DNA from: JBBDWJ01 sp963824095
GTDB taxonomy: Bacteria; Acidobacteriota; Terriglobia; Bryobacterales; UBA6623
Assembly (NCBI GenBank): GCA_963824095.1
Contig: CAWGNS010000008.1
Span: 2,418,001 to 2,482,000 of the forward strand
DNA length: 64,000 nucleotides
Direction of reading: 5' to 3'
Shown one piece after another: positions 61,407-64,000 of the stretch (the stretch's first letter is position 1; every line of letters begins with the position of its first letter). Under the pieces are notes generated by a model. It did not search any database. It was not told the origin of the DNA and saw only the letters and a program-made list of their open reading frames with translations. A program made the position numbers and the translations under genes.

Positions 61407-61928
61407 CTACAGCGGCGGCGCCTGCCCCTCCACCGTCTCCAGCTTGGGGCGCTTGGTGGTGAGCCGCGCCTCCACCAGCGGCGGCACCAGGGCGCTGATA
61501 TCTCCCCCTAGGCGGCACACTTCCTTCACCAGCCGCGAGCTGAGGTAGCTATAGGCCTCGGCGGGCAGCATGAAGACCGTCTCCAACTCGGGGGCCAGCT
61601 TGCGGTTCATCAACGCCATCTGCAGCTCGTATTCATAGTCGGAAACGGCCCGGATGCCGCGCAAAATCATCTTGGCCTTGGTGCGCCGCGCGTAATCGAC
61701 CAGCAAGCCGTCGAAGCTGTCCACGCGAACATTCTCAAAGCCATGGACGGCTTCGGCCAGCATTTCCATCCGCTCGGGAACGTCGAACAGGGCGTGTTTG
61801 GAATCGTGCCGCAGAACGGCCACGACCACCTCGTCGAATAGTTTCGACGCCCGGCTGATCAGGTCCAGGTGCCCGTTGGTTGGGGGATCGAACGATCCGG
61901 GATAGATAATGGTTTGCCGCTCGGCCAA
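61407..61928 (-). CDS. coaD: Phosphopantetheine adenylyltransferase
   Basis: Fourth step of coenzyme A synthesis: transfers AMP from ATP to 4'-phosphopantetheine. The protein has the nucleotidyltransferase start YPGSFDPPTNGHLDLI (TxGH motif), RTKAKMILRGIRAVSDYEYE, and the PAEAYSYLSSRLVKEV helix (ISSTxxR-like). The start is probably the TTG at 61926-61928 (LAERQTIIYPG), giving 173 residues; an upstream TTG at 61967 is also open. No clear ribosome site. The last about 20 residues form a non-conserved tail. Confidence 0.94.
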   Translation of the reverse strand: MAERQTIIYPGSFDPPTNGHLDLISRASKLFDEVVVAVLRHDSKHALFDVPERMEMLAEAVHGFENVRVDSFDGLLVDYARRTKAKMILRGIRAVSDYEYELQMALMNRKLAPELETVFMLPAEAYSYLSSRLVKEVCRLGGDISALVPPLVEARLTTKRPKLETVEGQAPPL

Positions 61929-62013
61929 ATGGCTATTGTAGCAACGTCGCGGTATGGGGCCCCCCAATCCCGCCGTTGAAACCGAACCCTGGGAAAAGCG
62001 ACACTAGAGGACA

Positions 62014-62898
62014 ATGAACGCACGTGTCCGAAAAGCTGTTTTTCCCGCCGCCGGTCTCGGCACCCGCTTCCTTCCCGCCACCAAGGCGCAGCCCAAAGAG
62101 ATGCTGCCGCTGGTGGACAAACCGATCATCCAGTACGGGGTCGAAGAGGCCCTCGCATCGGGGGTCGAAAACATCATCATTGTCACCGGGCGCGGCAAGG
62201 CCGCCATCGAAGATCACTTCGACGTCAGCTACGAGTTGCAGCGAACGCTCGAAGAGCGCGGCAAGAGCAAGGAACTGCAACTGGTACGCGAGATCTCGGA
62301 GCTGATCCACGTCTCCTACATCCGCCAGAAGCAGGCGCTGGGGCTGGGCCACGCAGTGAGCGTCACCCGCGAGTTGGTGGGCCCCGAACCGTTTGCCGTG
62401 GTGCTGGCCGACGACGTGATTCACGCCCGCGTCCCCTGCTTGCGCCAGTTGTTGAACATTCACGAGTATTTCGGCGACGCCGTGATCGCGGTGATGGAAG
62501 TGCCCCGCGACCAGATCCAGGCTTACGGCGTCGTGGCGGCAACACCGGTCGAGTTCAGCGGCTCGACCGACCGCCTGTTCCAGGTGCAAGACCTGGTCGA
62601 GAAGCCGCCGCCGGACAAGGCCCCCTCCAACCTGGCCATCATTGGCCGTTACGTGCTGCCGCCGGCGATTTTCCAGTGCCTGGACGAGATTGAGCCCGGC
62701 AGCGGAGGCGAGCTGCAACTCACCGATGCGCTGCGCAAGTTGATTCAAAAAGGGCGCGTCTACGCCTACCGCTTCGAAGGCACGCGCTACGACGCCGGCG
62801 ACAAGCTGGGTTTTCTGAAGGCGACCGTGGAATATGCGCTGCGCAGCGAAGATCTCGGCGACCTGTTTCGCGACTATCTGAAAACGCTCACGCTCTAG
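62014..62898 (+). CDS. galU: UTP-glucose-1-phosphate uridylyltransferase
   Basis: Makes UDP-glucose from UTP and glucose-1-phosphate, for glycans and trehalose. The 294-residue protein shows AVFPAAGLGTRFLPATKAQPKEML in pieces, DKPIIQYGVEEAL, VTGRGKAAIEDHFD, QKQALGLGHAV, FAVVLADDVI, and YRFEGTRYDAGDKLGFLKA. These match GalU of the bacterial type. It is the only plus-strand gene of this stretch before the DUF2461 gene. Confidence 0.95.
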   Translation: MNARVRKAVFPAAGLGTRFLPATKAQPKEMLPLVDKPIIQYGVEEALASGVENIIIVTGRGKAAIEDHFDVSYELQRTLEERGKSKELQLVREISELIHVSYIRQKQALGLGHAVSVTRELVGPEPFAVVLADDVIHARVPCLRQLLNIHEYFGDAVIAVMEVPRDQIQAYGVVAATPVEFSGSTDRLFQVQDLVEKPPPDKAPSNLAIIGRYVLPPAIFQCLDEIEPGSGGELQLTDALRKLIQKGRVYAYRFEGTRYDAGDKLGFLKATVEYALRSEDLGDLFRDYLKTLTL

Positions 62899-63139
62899 CA
62901 AGCGACCCACAGCGCATCTCAAATACGCCGCGCGGCTGAGCCCACCGCAACCCCGACTTTCGGCGCCGCAATCACGAAGCGTGGGAACAAAGCCGCAGGC
63001 TTCCGCCAGCGGCTCTGCTTGCGGTGGTCTTGCCTCGGCGGCTGAGCCCGCGCATTTGCTTCGCATGCACAGGCCGAAGACCCAATCCGTCCTTAGAATC
63101 ATCACGGAATCGGCCGGAGGACACGGTAGGATAGATGGC

Positions 63140-63853
63140 ATGAAACCGTCGTTTCCCGGGTTCCCTGCCGAGACTCTACCCTTCCTGCGCGATTTAAAGC
63201 TTCACAATAGCCGCGAATGGTTCCAGCCGCGCAAGGATATTTACGACGAGAAAGTGCGCGGCCCTATGCTCGCCCTGGTTGGCGCGCTCTGTGAGGAGAT
63301 CGCCGCGTTCGCCCCCGAGATGGTCACTGAGCCGAAGAAGGCGGTCTATCGCATCTACCGCGACGTGCGGTTCAGTCCCGACAAGAGCCCCTATAAAACC
63401 CACGTTGCGGCGGTCTTCAGTCCTCGCGGGCTCGAAAAGCATTCCGGCGCCGGAATGTATTTCCACCTCTCGGTCGACGAGGTGATGGTGGGGGGCGGCA
63501 TGTATTCCCCGGGACCGGCGGAATTGCTCGCCGTGCGCGGCTACCTCGCCGACCACGCCAAAGAGCTGGACGCGATCCTGCGGCAGCGCGAGTTCCGCCG
63601 GCTGTTCAAGGAGATGACCGGCGAGAAGCTGAAGCGTGTTCCGAAGGGCTTTCCTCCAGATCACCCGGCGGCCGATCTGCTGGTCTACAAGCAGTTTCTG
63701 GCGGTCAGCCTGCTGCCGCCCAATATCGTGACCACACCCAAGCTGTTCCGCGAACTGCTGAAGCATTTCCGCGCGATCACTCCGCTCTTGCAGTTCCTGA
63801 ATACGCCTTTGCAACCGGCGCGCGCGCGAAAAACGCGGCGGGTTCGGGGGTAA
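63140..63853 (+). CDS. DUF2461 (TIGR02453) family protein
   Basis: A 237-residue protein of the DUF2461 family. The hallmarks are FPAETLPFLRDLKLHNSREWFQPRKDIYDE in pieces, AVYRIYRDVRFSPDKSPYKTHVAAVF, then GAGMYFHLSVDEVMVGGGMY and the C-terminal DHPAADLLVYKQFLA. No function is established for the family. The start at 63140 (MKPSFPGFP) is set by homology; the frame is open for 53 codons upstream without family sequence. Confidence 0.88.
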   Translation: MKPSFPGFPAETLPFLRDLKLHNSREWFQPRKDIYDEKVRGPMLALVGALCEEIAAFAPEMVTEPKKAVYRIYRDVRFSPDKSPYKTHVAAVFSPRGLEKHSGAGMYFHLSVDEVMVGGGMYSPGPAELLAVRGYLADHAKELDAILRQREFRRLFKEMTGEKLKRVPKGFPPDHPAADLLVYKQFLAVSLLPPNIVTTPKLFRELLKHFRAITPLLQFLNTPLQPARARKTRRVRG

Positions 63854-63909
63854 CAAGCGCCAGGGGTGGACCGATGAAACAACTACCGACCGCCGAAAGT
63901 TCTAGCTAG

Positions 63910-64000
63910 CTAGTCGCGCGGATCGTTGGACGGGGCAGGAGGCCTCTCGCCCATTCTGAGGGTGCCGATCAGGTCTCGCGTGGCGCCGATGCCTTCCCGC
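63910..64000 (-). CDS. C-terminal fragment of an unidentified gene (cut by window edge)
   Basis: A leftward frame enters from the right edge and stops with TAG at 63910-63912; 29 residues are visible, ending REGIGATRDLIGTL-RMGERPP-APSNDPRD. The mix of residues is protein-like and codon positions are GC-rich, but too little is visible to assign a family. Confidence 0.35.
   Translation of the reverse strand, partial: REGIGATRDLIGTLRMGERPPAPSNDPRD

Overview
The window is GC-rich chromosomal DNA from what is most likely an Acidobacteriota bacterium of the Bryobacterales/Solibacterales type. The evidence is a secreted protein with the C-terminal domain I recognise as TIGR03437 (a Solibacter-type domain), a 1,101-residue Oar-like TonB-dependent receptor with an N-terminal carboxypeptidase-regulatory domain, a DUF1549/DUF1553 plus DUF1501 gene pair, and many short hairpin repeats between genes. 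The assignment rests on family recognition, not on a search.

Layout. Positions 1-8414 hold housekeeping and repair genes: a truncated exported protein, an APC permease, an exported-looking isoaspartyl methyltransferase, a CCA-adding/poly(A) polymerase family enzyme, dinB next to a 3-methyladenine glycosylase, a frameshifted DUF2085 membrane gene and glutaryl-CoA dehydrogenase. Positions 8415-17873 hold an orphan Flp pilin, a five-heme cytochrome, purH, two tandem degenerate receiver-domain proteins, a SirB1-like protein, wecB, a sulfatase lipoprotein and a small hypothetical. Positions 17959-25450 hold an AzgA-type purine permease with a beta-lactamase-fold hydrolase, a lone cobalamin-binding mutase subunit, an M16 peptidase, rlmN, a Gfo/Idh/MocA oxidoreductase and yraN. 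Positions 25451-31415 are a complete rRNA operon (16S, tRNA-Ala, tRNA-Ile, 23S, 5S) with promoter, boxA elements, processing stem and terminator.

Positions 32305-49325 are mostly secreted and envelope proteins: the Oar-like receptor, a small secreted protein, a PQQ-type sugar dehydrogenase and a beta-helix protein that both end in dockerin-like EF-hand pairs, tRNA-Val, the TIGR03437 protein, the DUF1549/DUF1501 pair, an exported endonuclease/exonuclease/phosphatase-fold protein and a second beta-helix protein. This set suggests a polymer-degrading, nutrient-scavenging life style. Positions 49526-63853 hold a POT peptide transporter, an MFS exporter, a GH15 enzyme, cutC, an 878-residue unrecognised protein with an internal duplication, a selenocysteine tRNA, manA, aspC, coaD, galU and a DUF2461 protein.

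The most interesting items are the unrecognised 878-residue protein (two copies of a roughly 165-residue module with a Ca-loop-like motif and five conserved cysteines), the selC tRNA beside it with no other selenium gene in view, the tandem receiver pair lacking canonical phosphorylation residues, and at least five families of short hairpin repeats, one of which shows compensatory base changes around a GNRA-type loop. I saw no prophage, insertion sequence or CRISPR array.
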